DNA of 64,000 bases, from assembly GCA_028386065.3 (NCBI GenBank), contig JAKUCV010003222.1, positions 216,711-280,710 on the forward strand, read 5' to 3'. Numbering within the stretch: position 1 is the stretch's first letter; each line of letters starts with the position of its first letter. The notes under the pieces are model-generated. The model was not told the origin of the DNA and did no database searches. It saw only the letters and a list, made by a program, of their open reading frames with translations. The stretch comes from Turnera subulata (lineage: Eukaryota > Streptophyta > Magnoliopsida > Malpighiales > Passifloraceae). The position numbers and the translations under genes were made by a program. Of the stretch, positions 21,772 through 32,900 are shown in pieces.

Positions 21772-22610
21772 GAAGAAAACCGACATGGATGGTAATGTGA
21801 TTACCTTTAAAGGGCGATTGGTTGCTAAAGGTTTCAAACAAGTTCATGGTATTGACTATGATGAAACTTTTTCGCCAGTTGCCCTGGTTAAATCCATTCG
21901 AATTCTATTGGCTATAGCTGCATACCATGATTATGAGAAATGGCAGATGGATGTCAAAACCGCTTTCCTTAATGGAAACCTTTTAGAGGATGTGTACATG
22001 ACACAACCTGAAGGTTTTGTCACTCTTGAGAATGCTAATAAGGTATGCAAATTGCAAAGATCCATTTATGGATTAAAGCAAGCTTCTAGGAGTTGGAATC
22101 TTCGTTTTGAAGAAGTAATTAAACAGTTTGGTTTCATTAAAAATGAAGATGAGCCATGTGTTTACAAGAAGGTTAGTGGGAGCACTATCATTTTCTTGTT
22201 GTTATATGTTGACGACATTCTGCTCATTGGGAATGATATTCCAACACTATAGTTTATAAAGACTTGGTTAGGAAAGAATTTCTCAATTAAGGACTTAGGA
22301 GAAGCTGCCTACGTGCTAGGTATAAATATCTATAGAGATAGACCTAAAAGGCTTCTTGGCCTAAGTCAAAGTACATATATTGACACGGTGCTTAAAAGGT
22401 TTAGCATGCAAGACTTCAAGAAAGGTTTCTTGCCTATGTCACATGGCATAACTCTCTCAAAGAATCAATGTCCTAGTACATCTAAGGAGAGAGAACAAAT
22501 GAGTAAGATTCCTTATGCGTCAGCAATAGGATCTATCATGTATGTCATGCTATGTACTCGACCAGATGTCGCATATGCATTAAGTGTCACAAGCAGATAT
22601 TAATCTGATC
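21772..22610 (+). pseudogene. Copia-3 reverse transcriptase
   Basis: RVT_2 domain in frame from about 21785: RLVAKGFKQVHGIDYDETFS, MDVKTAFLNGNLLEDVYM, IYGLKQASRSWNLRF and LLLYVDDILLIGND (catalytic YVDD at about 22204-22215). An in-frame stop lies at 22250-22252. The connection region continues (LGINIYRDRPKRLLGLSQS, YASAIGSIMYVMLCTRPDVA) to another stop near 22601. A short deletion at 21772-21784 has removed the link to integrase. Confidence 0.85.
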
Positions 22611-23190
22611 CCGGTGAAGGTCACTGGACAGCGGTAAAGAACATCCTTAAGTACTTAAAAAGAACTAAGGATGCATTCCTTGTGTACGGAAGCGTTGATG
22701 AGCTTGTTGTAAAGGGTTACACAGATGCTAGCTTCCAAACCGACAGGGATGACTTTAGATCGCAGTCAGGATATGTGTTCTGTCTTGTAGGTGGTGCTAT
22801 TTGCTGGAAGAGTTCAAAGCAAGAAACAGTTGCCGATTATACTACTGAGGCTGAATATATAGCTACCTCTGATGCTGCAAAAGAGGCCGTTTGGATTAAG
22901 AAGCTCGTAACTGAACTTGGGGTGGTTCCGAGCATTGACAGTCCAATTGAGCTCTATTGTGATAACAATGGAACAATCGCATAGGCTTAAGAACCTAGAT
23001 ACCACCAAAGATCCAAACATATACTCCGACGCTACCATCTTATTAGAGAGATCATTGTTAGAGGCGATGTGAGGCCGTGCAAGGTTCCTTCTGAGAACAA
23101 TGTAGCAGATCCTTTAACTAAGCCGCTCACACAGCAGAAGCATGATGGTCATGTTAGATCCATTGGTATTAAAAACATGGATGATTGGCT
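22611..23190 (+). pseudogene. Copia-3 RNase H and C-terminus
   Basis: The RNase H domain degrades RNA in the RNA-DNA hybrid. YTDASFQTDRDDFRSQSG gives the first Asp, TTEAEYIATSDAAKEAVW the Glu and YCDNNGTIA the next Asp. Stops interrupt near 22601 and 22982. The C-terminal signature follows in another frame (NNVADPLTKPLTQQKHDGHV), ending just before the PPT. Confidence 0.85.
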
Positions 23191-23192
23191 TT

Positions 23193-23208
23193 AGTGCAAG
23201 TGGGAAAT
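23193..23208 (+). other. Polypurine tract of copia-3
   Basis: AGTGCAAGTGGGAAAT sits immediately before the LTR start TGTTAG. Purine-rich, in the right place and orientation. Confidence 0.8.
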
Positions 23209-23272
23209 TGTTAGTGTAATGCTCAAAAGTCAATCATTGGATGATTATATAGTCATGTATATTAAGGTTTTA
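23209..23272 (+). repeat. Truncated 3' LTR of copia-3
   Basis: 64 bases match the start of the 5' LTR at 9023 (TGTTAGTGTAATGC through AAGGTTTTAT), with a few substitutions and an indel. Similarity ends abruptly at 23272, where the sequence changes to DNA of copia-2. Confidence 0.85.
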
Positions 23273-23281
23273 TGAATACCT

Positions 23282-23588
23282 GCTCCGCTACCATAAAAGA
23301 ATTTAATACCAGAATGCTTGATGATGGCTACCCTGATGTGTATATGTATTCCATTAGTATACAAGAGTCCTACAATTATAAGAGTTCTGACTACTAAACA
23401 AATTAGGATGCTAACTACTACTACTAACTAATCCTTATCATCTATTATTTTATGCTTATATTTTTTATGGGAAGTAGCGATAGCAAAGGCCTAATATACA
23501 TTAATGATGACTTTTTTACAGCAAGGGCAAACGAGTCCCCAGAGCATATGTGAAAAGCAAATGATTAGAGTGCTAATAGTAAAAATAA
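23282..23588 (-). other. PBS and 5' LTR fragment of copia-2, then unassigned AT-rich DNA
   Basis: On the minus strand, 23293-23282 reads TGGTAGCGGAGC, the same PBS core as copia-1 (7983-7971). The DNA to the right would be its 5' LTR, but without a second copy its end is unknown. The last about 150 bases show nothing. This fits copia-2 being the outer element into which copia-3 inserted. Confidence 0.5.
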
Positions 23589-24083
23589 GGCAAAGGGACT
23601 TTTATAAGACCTCAGTTAACCAAAAATCCTCAATTTGGGTATCAAGTTACAAAAAATTCAATTTCCCCTCCAAGCTATGACATTTCATTCGATTTGGGTA
23701 CTCATTTATCCAAATCCTCTTCAAATCGCCCAAAGTCAAAATTGGTCCATTATTCACCTAATTTGGCATGTTCCGGGATCCGAAGTGGCCGCGCCATATG
23801 GCCATTTGCGCCCGGGTGGCGCGGTTGGAGGAGGTGTACCAGGAGCTGGCTGAAAAGTGGACGGTGGGACCCCTGCCCTTCTTGCCCCAGTTAACAGTGC
23901 CACGGCCCGCAACCCGCCCGTTTCCCGTATGACCCGCACCCGTTTCCCGGTCCGGGTCCCGCCAAAAGCTCACTACCAAACCCTTCTTTTTCCCGCCTCT
24001 CTCTCCTAGCCCGATTTTCGAACCCCCACTGCCGGTGGATTTAATTTCTTTTTATCTTTTTATCTTTTACCACTTTTTCCCTT
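23589..24083 (+). repeat. Left TIR of the GRF MULE
   Basis: About 495 bp, the inverse of 24671-25120. Shared phrases include GGGTATCAAGTTACAAAAAA and CATTTCATTCGATT, with scattered substitutions and indels between the arms. Confidence 0.9.
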
Positions 24084-24567
24084 ACACCAATACAATGCAT
24101 ACATCTTCCATGCAACCAATGACATAATCTATGACAGGGAAAAATACAACGAACAAGCAATAACTAGGAACAAAAGCACAAAATAACGGCCCCTTTCTCG
24201 TCAAACCACCGACATCCTCATATTTCTTCCCTCCGTCTCGAGCATTTGGCACCTGTACCTTCAACTTTTCATTCTCCTCCGACAGCCTTGTTTGCTGCAT
24301 AAACGATTGCTCAAGTTCAGAATACAGGCTCGTATTCTCTTCCTTCAACCTAAAAATTACATGTCTCGCACGTCCGGTCAAGGGTGGATCATACCAAACC
24401 AAGAAGTTACATTTCCATCCCAGTGTGTTATTGAACCTGCCACGCCCATAGAATCGCCTTTCTGGATTATCAGGAGTTGTTGAAATACGCAACGGTGTCG
24501 GATCGCCACAATCACAAAGACATGACTCCTACTCATGTCGGACATTGGATGACCCAGATGAACTCAT
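24082..24567 (-). pseudogene. GRF-type zinc finger / coiled-coil / membrane protein gene
   Basis: The minus-strand frame starts at an ATG at 24565-24567 and reaches a stop at 24082. A TAG stop interrupts after codon 12 (24529-24531). The domain reads CDCGDPTPLRISTTPDNPER then RRFYGRGRFNN and WKCNFLVWYDPPLTGRARHV, matching the plant GRF zinc finger (C-x-C, NPxRRFYGC, C-x-F-x-W-DPP). The third Cys is replaced by Arg (FYGR). A Leu/Glu-rich coiled coil follows (about RLKEENTSLYSELEQSF) and then a hydrophobic, probably membrane, segment near the end. Small GRF-coiled-coil-TM proteins are common in plants and their role is poorly known. Its place in the core of a MULE suggests capture or long co-residence. 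Confidence 0.8.
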
Positions 24568-24670
24568 CTAAACCCGCAACGTACTATTTCAGATCTAAAT
24601 TTGAAATTACCAAGTTCAAAATACAATCCACCAATAGTCGTTGGTCAACTCACTTGTTTTACTTCAAGCC

Positions 24671-25120
24671 GGAAAGGGGAAAATGGTAAAAAAAAAAAGA
24701 TAAAAAGAAATTAAATCTACCGACAGTGGGGGTTCGAAAATCGGACTAGGAGAGAGAAGCGGGAAACGGGTGCATTTCATCCGGGAAGCAGGTGGGTTGC
24801 GGGCCGCGACACTGTTCACCGGGGCAGGATAGGCAGGGGTCTAACCATCCACTTGTCAGCTAGCGACTGGTCCACCTCCTACAACCGCGCCACTCGGGCG
24901 CGAGTGGCCACGTGGCCCGTCCAGGTCGGAACCCAGCACATGTCAAATTGGGTGAATAGTGCTGCAATTTCGACTTTGGGCGATTTGAAGGGGATTTGGA
25001 TAAATGAGTACCCGAATCGAATGAAATGTCGTAGCTTGGAGGGAAAATTGAATTTTTTGTAACTTGATACCCAGACTGAGGACTTTTGGTTAGGTGAGGT
25101 CCTATAAAGGTCCTTTTGCC
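24671..25120 (-). repeat. Right TIR of the GRF MULE
   Basis: About 450 bp, inverted partner of 23589-24083, ending CCTTTTGCC before the TSD. Confidence 0.9.
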
Positions 25121-25129
25121 TAAAAATAA

Positions 25130-25259
25130 AGAGTTTTGACGATTTCATTTCACTCCGCTATTGAGTAGTTCCAAAAAGCATCCTTATTTAAATATTTCTA
25201 GAAGAAAATGATTTAAAAATTCGCTACAGAAATATTCTTTTGCATCTTCTTTGCTAATA
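25130..25259. other. Short intergenic stretch
   Basis: AT-rich DNA between the MULE TSD and the LINE target site. Nothing recognised. Confidence 0.5.
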
Positions 25260-25273
25260 AGAATATATACTTT

Positions 25274-26280
25274 TTTTTTTTATGTATAAACGAATTCCAT
25301 TAATGTTCCGTCATCAAACAGATGACGGTTTCACAATCTTACAATAATAGTCCCTACCAAACCGCTGATTTAAATTAGCAGCATTATAGCACTACACAGG
25401 TAACTGCCCATCAGATACTAAACTCTAGTGATTCTGCAGAATACTCCACGCTACACTGTGATACTATCTCTACAATTCAATAACTCTAGTCAAGTGCTCC
25501 ACACAGTTGCATGCCAAAAATGAACCAAGACAATATAGCCTTCGCTCAACCTGCAATTAAAACCACTGCACAAATATCTGTTCAAGACTCTCAGGTATGC
25601 ACCATGAATCAGATTCGTCAGACCTTAACACCACGTTAACCACTCTAGCTTTGACTTGATCTACCTCTTCCACCTCCCAATAAAAAACAATCCTCCTCCA
25701 TATTAATCCACAACACCAACTCCCATTATCCACATGCATCACTTCAGCCATCCTGCATTATGGTTAATATCTAACAAAAAACAAACAACCAAGGGTACAG
25801 CTCCATTAACACCCCATCCAAAAGCCACCTGACAGACCAGAATTTACAAAACCTCCCATCTCGGACATCCCTATCAACCCATTAACGAAAGCTTGCATTA
25901 CCTCCAACCCCTGACCTTGCTAAATTCCTCCACACATTAGACAAGGAATTAGCCTTAAACTCCGGCCATGAATAACCAGTATCACTCACATACTCTCTGC
26001 TCACAATCCTTGCCCACACCGGCCTGTCCAAAACAGATGAGCCGATTTACGTTGCAGCTCCCGAAGCCACCCACTTTGACCTCTCCTTCTCGATCAACCG
26101 CTCCATTACCAACTCTAAATCCCCAGCCTCACTGGCCGACCTTAGACCCAACAGTTCACCGACCTCCAAAGTCTTTATAACTTCATCTGACTTGGAAGAA
26201 GAGACCATTTGAGTTTCAGCCCGAGCACGCAAATTCCACCATAACATCCCCATCCTGAGTGGAGCTCTCACCCGAATTCA
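25274..26280 (-). other. 3' part of LINE-1, no ORF2 recognised
   Basis: Between the ORF1 stop region and the poly(A) tail lies about 1 kb with broken minus-strand frames. I find no endonuclease, RT or RNase H motif. It is either 3' UTR or badly decayed sequence joined by an internal deletion. Confidence 0.5.
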
Positions 26281-26945
26281 AAGACCTCACAGCACCCCCT
26301 GTCATTATTTTCTTCACTTTCTTTGGCTTTCTAATACGCAAATTCCTGTTAATTTTCGCCTTCTCCCAAAGTGCTCTATATTGGCTTTCCAGTTCTTATA
26401 GAGACAACTCAGTTGGCTCTTCCTGAGACAGCCCAGACTCTCCCTTCCCTACTGTCTCTGACCCTTGAATATTAATGCCAATGGTATGCGAATCGCCCAA
26501 CCCACGATCATTCCCATCAGGCCCAACAACTAAGTTGTTCACGACTTTTATTGCCATGGTTTGATATGCATCCCTGCTTATCAAAATTCCTCCTCTCAAT
26601 ATCCACAAGTCCCACAATTTTAGAATTCTGACTCCTCGATTCACACTCCTGAAAGCCAACATTCTCCATGAACCCCACATCTCTAAGCCCCACCTGACGA
26701 GATTTGCTACCATGCACAACAACATAAGCTGCTTTACCTTTTTCAATATATTTAATAGAGTTGAGAATGCCGAAGGGGTCCTTGGACTCTTGGGGTTTCA
26801 CCCCCGCTTCCACATCCCCACATTCCTCATCACCCACCTCATTAACTCTCCTCAAATTAATGCTTCCCACGGTAAACTCCTCCGATGAAGACTCCTTCCG
26901 ATCATCATGCACTGCCATTACTACCTCCGCAGCCACCTCTTCAAC
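26281..26945 (-). pseudogene. LINE-1 ORF1, C-terminal half
   Basis: The minus-strand frame 26517-26945 reads LVEEVAAEVVMAVHDDRKES and KDPFGILNSIKYIEKGKAAY, and further fragments continue below about 26516 in another frame. The start of this piece follows directly in sense from the ORF1 fragment at 39187-39519 across the Athila insertion, so they are one gene split in two. Only weak similarity to plant LINE ORF1 C-terminal regions can be claimed. Confidence 0.55.
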
Positions 26946-28769
26946 TAGTAACATCTAAATGTTAGTATTTTTATGATGTTTTTGAATGGCTTTTACTATG
27001 TTTTTTTGGTCAATTATGTGCATAATCTTTATATTATAGTGTGTTTTCATGAATTGTGCCAATTAGTACTTCAATTTTGCTGATTAAGTGTTTTTATCAG
27101 GAATTTATCGTTTTTATTGAAGAATGGAAGCTTTTTAGCCAAGTTTGGAAACCAGACCCAATTTAGGAAACTTTCTGCAGTGAGCACAACCAACTATTTT
27201 AATGATTTCGGGAGTTCTAGGAATTGAAATTAAGTGAGACCAATTAGAGACGACTAGACTTCCCGAGCTTTCTATGGATTAAATTTCATATTTTTTGGAT
27301 GTGTCTACAGGGAGCACTAATCATTTTAATTCGGCCTAGATGCAGATTTTTTCTGTGTCGACCAAGGCCTAGTGTTTCGGTGATATCTTGAGCTACAGAA
27401 GTCCAATTGAAAAGTTCTTTTTTTGAAAAGAAAACTGAGAGAATTGTCTAGAGCGTTGCAGAAGAGCCCAATGCCCAGTTCGGACGTCTTCTTGGACTTA
27501 AGTGGCGTGCAAATTTCGAGTCAGAAAACAGGTAGAAGTGCAACTTGGAGTGCAAGCCAAGAATTCAATTTCCATTCAAAGTAGGAGAGCCCCACCGACT
27601 TTCAGCAGCTAAAGACAGTATAAAAGGACCCCCCTAGGTCGATATATTCAGGAGGCAGAAGTCAGAGGGCGAAGCTCTGCCGAATTGGTTAGTTATTAGG
27701 TCACACACACTAGTAGGGTTAGGGTTTTCACTCTTTTGGATCCTCTAGGTGGTGCCGAATTCCTCATCCAATTTCAAAGGTTATTCCCCACAATAATTCA
27801 ACGTTTTTCCAGCAAGATTCGAAGGTTCAGAGTCACAGAATCACCAATCTAATTGCAGTAGAAATCGAGTCAAGAGGAGCAAGAAGTCGACGCCATCACT
27901 ACCTACACCAATCGGCCAATTGATTCCCTCTCTTTCTCTTCTTTTCGTTTTTCTTTCTGTTAAATTGTATACTTGATGAATTCTTGTATTGATGATTTGC
28001 TATTTTATTATGAGGAACTAATTCTCTAATCTAGGATTAGGGTTGTAGCCAATTACTTCTATGGTTTTATTATATACGAATTTGATTGTGTTGATTGTTC
28101 AATCTATGTGTGCCGAATTTATTATCTACTTTGGATTGATTCTTATTGATTGCAACATGCGAGCGCTGCGTGATTTATATGATGATACCTAGAAGAACAT
28201 AGATTGATTGATGCAAAAATATGCGAGAGCTGATAGTTTCTTATGGCTTGATTGATTGTTTTGTGCTTAATGCGTTTAGTACTGATGCTAGACTATGCGA
28301 GAGCTAGGTAGTATTCTTTGCTGAATATTTGATTCAATATGCGAGAGCTGAGGCTTAAGACATTAGAAACAATTGACCACAATCACACATCAACATAGAT
28401 ATCGACTCCATGATTACTAAACCTAGAAAGTAATTGCGTGAACCCCGATTTCTAGATTGCTTTAGATATTGATAGAACTTTGCTTTAGATTAAGTTTGCA
28501 ATTTTATTTCTTTTTATTTGTTAGTTTCGACATCACCCCCACACCATCTTTTATTTGATTTGCTTAGATAATCTTAGGCTGTGACACTAGATAGTACTTA
28601 TTTCCTTTGTTTTGTGGATCGACCTTGATTAGACTACTACACTACATAGTACACTGTGCGCTTGCAATTAACAATCGTTGCGTTTACTCGTGAGTTATTT
28701 GTGTGTCGTGTTGTGAATTGATCAAGAATTATAAATTTGAAAAGTCACGCGTAAATCTAAAATGCATCA
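26946..28769 (+). repeat. 5' LTR of Athila-B
   Basis: 1824 bp. The first bases are TAGTAACATC where the 3' LTR has TGATAACATC; the end is ATGCATCA. A TATAAAA box lies at 27619-27625. It contains about 380 bases (27180-27559) that are absent from the 3' LTR. I count about 10 substitutions in the first about 165 aligned bases. Confidence 0.95.
27619..27625 (+). promoter_or_regulatory. TATA box in the Athila-B 5' LTR
   Basis: TATAAAA in the U3 part; the 3' LTR keeps the same box at 38018-38024. It would drive the genomic RNA. Confidence 0.6.
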
Positions 28770-28777
28770 AGCTTTTC

Positions 28778-28795
28778 TGGCACCATTGCCAGGGA
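28778..28795 (+). other. Primer binding site of Athila-B (three CpG-to-CpA changes)
   Basis: TGGCACCATTGCCAGGGA, eight bases after the LTR. Compared with the intact Athila PBS TGGCGCCGTTGCCGGGGA (present at 17594-17577), all three differences are G to A within CpG, the mark of cytosine methylation and deamination on the other strand. Confidence 0.9.
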
Positions 28796-28926
28796 ACAAA
28801 CGGTTTTAATGCTATTGAGATTGCAGTTAGATTACATTAGGTTTTATTTTTCGCATTACTTTCTTTTTATTTCGTTTATTTTATTTAATCGATTTTCGGT
28901 TTTTTTTTTTGTGTTGTTGATCTTGG

Positions 28927-30690
28927 TTGATGCCCAAGACGAGACGCGGTGCTTCATCGAGTCCAATTCCTGAGATCAACCCGGAGATTGAGAGAACCTT
29001 ACACAAGCAACTACGCGCAAACAAGCGAAAGCAGAAGCAAGTCGTGGAGCCTGTGGAGTTTCTTCAAGACACTGAAATAGAAGAGGAAGCAGAAGTTGTA
29101 GCAGAAAATTTCGAGACAGTCATCATTGCAGGAGAAGGAAACAAGACATTGTGTGACTACGCAACACCGAGTTTGGATATCGTGCAGTCTTGCATTGCAA
29201 GGCCAGCGATCAAAGCCAACAGTTTCGAACTGAAGACAGCACTCATTCACATGGTGCAACAGGAACAATTTGGAGGCTTGGATAATGAGGACCCGAATCA
29301 ACATCTACAGACATTTACAGAGATTTGTGATTTGATCAAGATCAATGGGGCGACTGATGATGCAATTCGACTTTGTTTATTCCCGTTTTCTTTGCTTGGC
29401 AAGGCTAAGAAGTGGTTGAAGCCAGGAGCAGCTGGAACATACAAGACGTGGGAGGAGCTTTCAAAGGCTTTTCTTGCAAAATATTATCCACCTGATAAAG
29501 CAGCACGTATCCAAAGCATGATTACATCATTCACTCAATTAGATGGAGAAAGTTTTTGTGAAGCATGGGAACGTTACAAGGATCATATTCAAGGATGACC
29601 ATAACATGGATTACCCGAATGGCTTGTAGTTCAATCATTCTTTAATGGTATAAATGAGCCTTTGCGCATGAGTTTGGACGCAGCTTCAGGAGGGGCATTC
29701 ATGGTGCAAGCAAAAGATGTGGCGTATCAAAAATTGGAGACGATGGCGAGTAGTAGTTACCAGAGCTCTTCACGATCAAACAACTAGCGAGTAGCTGGAA
29801 TTCTGGAAGTGGAGACAGTGACAATGCTTAATTCGAAGCTAGATTCTTTGAGTCAGCAGGTAAAATCATGTGTTGCTGCTGTTATACCAAGTTTAATATG
29901 TGATAAATGTGCAGGTGCAGGGCACAATTCAATGAATTGTCCAACCGGAGACGAGTTGACGATTGAGCAGATGAATTACATTCATCAACGCCAACAACAA
30001 TGCGGACCCTACACCAACACATACAATCCGGAATGGAGGAATCATCCTAATTTCTCATGGAGGGAGACAAACCCAAACCAGCAAGGCAACTTTCAAAGGA
30101 ACGATTATGGGCAGAAGAGTTCAAGCAAGCAAATTCCGAAGACTCAAGACATGGATCTTACGTCTATGATGAAAGCCATAATGGAGACTCAGCGTATGCA
30201 AACAGAGATGATGCAAGGATTCAACAATCGGATGGAAAATATGGAGACTCACTCGAAGATGCTTGAGATGCAACTTGCACAGCAAGCAGAGGCGATCATG
30301 AGGACACTTGGAAACCTACTGGGACAGCCCACAGTTAATCCAAGAGAGCAAGTCAAGGCTGTAGCACTTAGAAGCGGCAAGCAATTAGATGATCCCTATC
30401 CACCTAAAGAAGATGTAGCCGACACCATCATTAAGCAAGAAGAAGAAGATGAGCAACCGAAAGCGGAGAAACAGTTACCAGAAAAGGGAGCAGAGGAAAA
30501 GAAGCAAGAGCAAGAGAAGTGGATTCCCAAGTGGAAGCTAGTGAAGTAGAAAAGAGAGCAACCGAAGGAGATATGGCCTGAAGTCAAAGCTTATAAACCA
30601 CCATTTCCATTCCCTCAGCGACTTCAACAGGGAAAAAAAGATGAACAATTCGGGAGATTTCTTGAACATTTAAAGAAATTGCATATTAAT
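28927..30690 (+). pseudogene. Athila-B gag
   Basis: The ATG at 28930 (or 28927) opens a 223-codon frame with the gag domain (LFPFSLLGKAKKWLKPGAAG, FCEAWERYKDHIQG) ended by TGA at 29596-29598. Remnants continue in the same region and a further open frame covers 29809-30549. That frame has a CX2CX3HX4C zinc knuckle (CDKCAGAGHNSMNC, spacing slightly altered) and a Met/Gln-rich stretch, and it ends in an acidic/basic Lys-Glu-rich tail. Stops at 29596 and 30547 break the gene. Confidence 0.85.
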
Positions 30691-30699
30691 GTTCCATTA

Positions 30700-31500
30700 T
30701 TCAAGTAATTTCTCAAATGCCTGCTTAAGCTAAATTTCTCAAGGAAATTCTTTCCAGGAAAAGGAAGCTAGAAGATTACGAGACAGTGGCTTTGATGGAG
30801 GAGTGCAGTGCAATCCTACAGAACAAGTTGCCGCCGAAATTGAAGGACCCTGGAAGTTTCTCCATTCCTTGCAATATTGGTTCTATGTGCATTGAGCAAG
30901 CTCTATGTGATTTGGGAGCCAGTGTTAGTCTTATTCCAAAGCGAATTGCTGAGAAGCTCGATATAGGAGACATGAAGCCGACTACCATCTCTCTTCAACT
31001 TGCGGATTGATCTGTCAAATATCGAGTGGGGATATTGGAGGATATTTCAATCGAGGTTAGAAGTTCTTTGTACCAGTCGATTTTGTAGTGCTCGATATGG
31101 ACATTGATTTTCAAATGCCGATTATTCCTGAGAGGCCATTTTTGGCTAATGTTGGAGCTCAAATTGATGTTCATGATGGAAAGCTTACTTTGAGGATTGG
31201 GAATGTGAAAATCGAGTTCAATGTCTTCCGTGCAATCGAAGGACCACTTGAAGAAGACAGTTGTTTCCGAGTTGATTTTATTGATGATGCTGTGAAGGAA
31301 GTAAGCAAAGTAGCGAGTAATGATGATCCACTTTTGAATTGCTTGGTGACGAGTGGCACTACTGATGATGACGATTTGGAGATTGCCCAAAGTGAAGAAA
31401 TTTTGCAAACCACGCCACCATTAGAAGCGATCGAAGACAAGAGCTTTGAGTTGATTGGAGAAGAGAAGAAAGAAGATGTTCGGAGCGCGCCAAAGGTAGA
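30700..31500 (+). pseudogene. Athila-B protease
   Basis: The frame 30786-31008 gives LKDPGSFSIPCNIGSM and the active site CDLGASVSLIPKRIAEKL, then SLQLAD and a stop (31008-31010). The C-terminal half resumes in another frame at 31088 (IIPERPFLANVGAQIDVHDG, where the consensus is ILGRPFLAT). Cutting of the Gag-Pol protein would fail because of the stop and frameshift. Confidence 0.85.
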
Positions 31501-32900
31501 GCTGAAATCATTACCATCTAAGCTACGGTATGTATTCTTAGGTCCCGACTCTACATATCCCGTTATTATCAATGCTGAGTGGAGTAAGGTAGAGGAGGAG
31601 ATGTTACTTGATGAGCTTAGAAAGTATAGAAAAGCTATTGGATATTCTATTGAGGACTTGAAGGGAATTAGTCCTACATTCTTCATGCATCGGATTTTGC
31701 TTGAGGAAGGTTGCAAACCGGGCATTGAGAGTCAAAGGAGGCTTAATGAGAATATGAAGGAAGTTGTGAAGAAGGAGATTCTTAAGCTTCTAGATGCAGG
31801 GACTATTTATCCAATTTCCGACAGTGAATGGGTAGCCCCAATTCACGTGGTACCGAAGAATGGAGGAATGACAGTGGTCAAAAACAAGGATGACGAGTTG
31901 ATTCCGACGAGGACTATTACAGGATGGAGAATGTGTATTGATTAAAGGAAGCTGAACAGCGCCACGCGCAAGGATCACTTTCCATTGCCGTTTATTGATC
32001 AGATGCTTGAGCGACTGGCTAAGCATTCTCATTATTGCTATTTTGACGGATATTCGTGATTCTTTCAGAAACCTATTCACCCGAATGATCAAGAGAAGAC
32101 GACTTTCACTTGTCCGTACGGAACTTTTGCTTATCGACGGATGCCTTTTGGGTTGTGCAATGCACCAACCACTTTTCAGAGATGCATGATGGCGATTTTC
32201 TCTGACTATATAGAGAAGAATATGGAGGTTTTCATGGATGACTTTTCCGTCTACGGGAAGACATTTCAGGATTGTTTATCTAACCTATCGAAGGTACTTG
32301 CAAGAAGTGAGGAGACTAATTTGGTGCTTAATAGGGAAAAATTCCATTTTATAGTACAAGAAGGAATTGAACACTTAGTTTCCGAACGTGGGATTGAAGT
32401 AGACAAAGCAAAGATAGATGTGATAGAGACCTTACCTCCACCGAATTCAGTGAAGGCGATTCACAGTTTTCTTGGACATGTCAGATTTTACAAAAGATTC
32501 ATTAAGGATTTCTCAAAGGTAGCCAAACCTCTTACTAATCTCTTGAATAAAGGTGTGCCTTTTGTCTTTGATGAACACTGTGTGGAAGCATTTGACAAGC
32601 TCAAGAAGGAGCTGATTTCGGCACCCATCATTCAACCCCCTGATTATTCACTTTCGTTCGAGATTATGTGTGATGCAAGCGACTATGTTGTAGGCGCAGT
32701 CTTAGGACAACGCCGAGATGGGAAAATGCACGCCATTTATTATGCAAGCAGGACTCTAGATGATGGTCAAGTTAATTATGCAACTACGGAGACGGAGTTA
32801 TTAGCAGTTGTATTCGCAATTGTCAAGTTCAGGAGTTACCTTTTGGGTTCCAAAGTGATTGTTCACACGGACCACGCTGCATTGAAGTATTTGCTTTAGA
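31500..32900 (+). pseudogene. Athila-B reverse transcriptase and RNase H
   Basis: RT begins in the frame ending at 31945 (LEEGCKPGIESQRRLNENM, then SEWVAPIHVVPKNGG). A stop follows WRMCID at 31943-31945. Fingers and palm continue with a frameshift near 32030-32140. The frame 32141-32899 has MPFGLCNAPTTFQRCMMAIF, the catalytic box VFMDDFSVYG, the thumb region (FLGHVRFYKRFIKDFSKVAK) and RNase H (EIMCDASDYVVGAVLGQRRD, TTETELLAVVFAI, VHTDHAALKYLL). A stop follows at 32897-32899. Confidence 0.9.

Larger units (their letters stand above)
9023..23272 (+). mobile_element. Plus-strand Ty1/copia retrotransposon (copia-3), split by an Athila-like element
   Basis: The parts in order are: 5' LTR 9023-10536, PBS 10538-10550, a long leader with a palindrome array, the inserted Athila-like element (11689-18976), gag, protease, integrase, RT and RNase H (19294-23190), PPT, and the first 64 bp of the 3' LTR (23209-23272). 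The rest of the 3' LTR (about 1.45 kb) is missing and the sequence passes straight into the PBS region of copia-2, which indicates a deletion after insertion. Confidence 0.85.
23589..25120. mobile_element. MULE-type DNA transposon with long TIRs and a GRF gene
   Basis: 1532 bp with terminal inverted repeats at 23589-24083 and 24671-25120, starting GGCAAAGGGACTTTTATAAG and GGCAAAAGGACCTTTATAGG. It is flanked by a perfect 9-bp TSD TAAAAATAA (23580-23588 and 25121-25129), the length expected for Mutator-like elements. There is no transposase. The core holds a GRF zinc-finger gene on the minus strand. The inner half of each TIR is GC-rich. Confidence 0.9.

Noticed and set aside
23890..24810. Half matches to the Athila-A 17-bp dyad in the GRF MULE TIRs (AACAGTGCCAC near 23893 and its inverse near 24805)
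   Set aside because: Only one half-site fits, and the two occurrences are the same TIR position, so it counts as one chance match.
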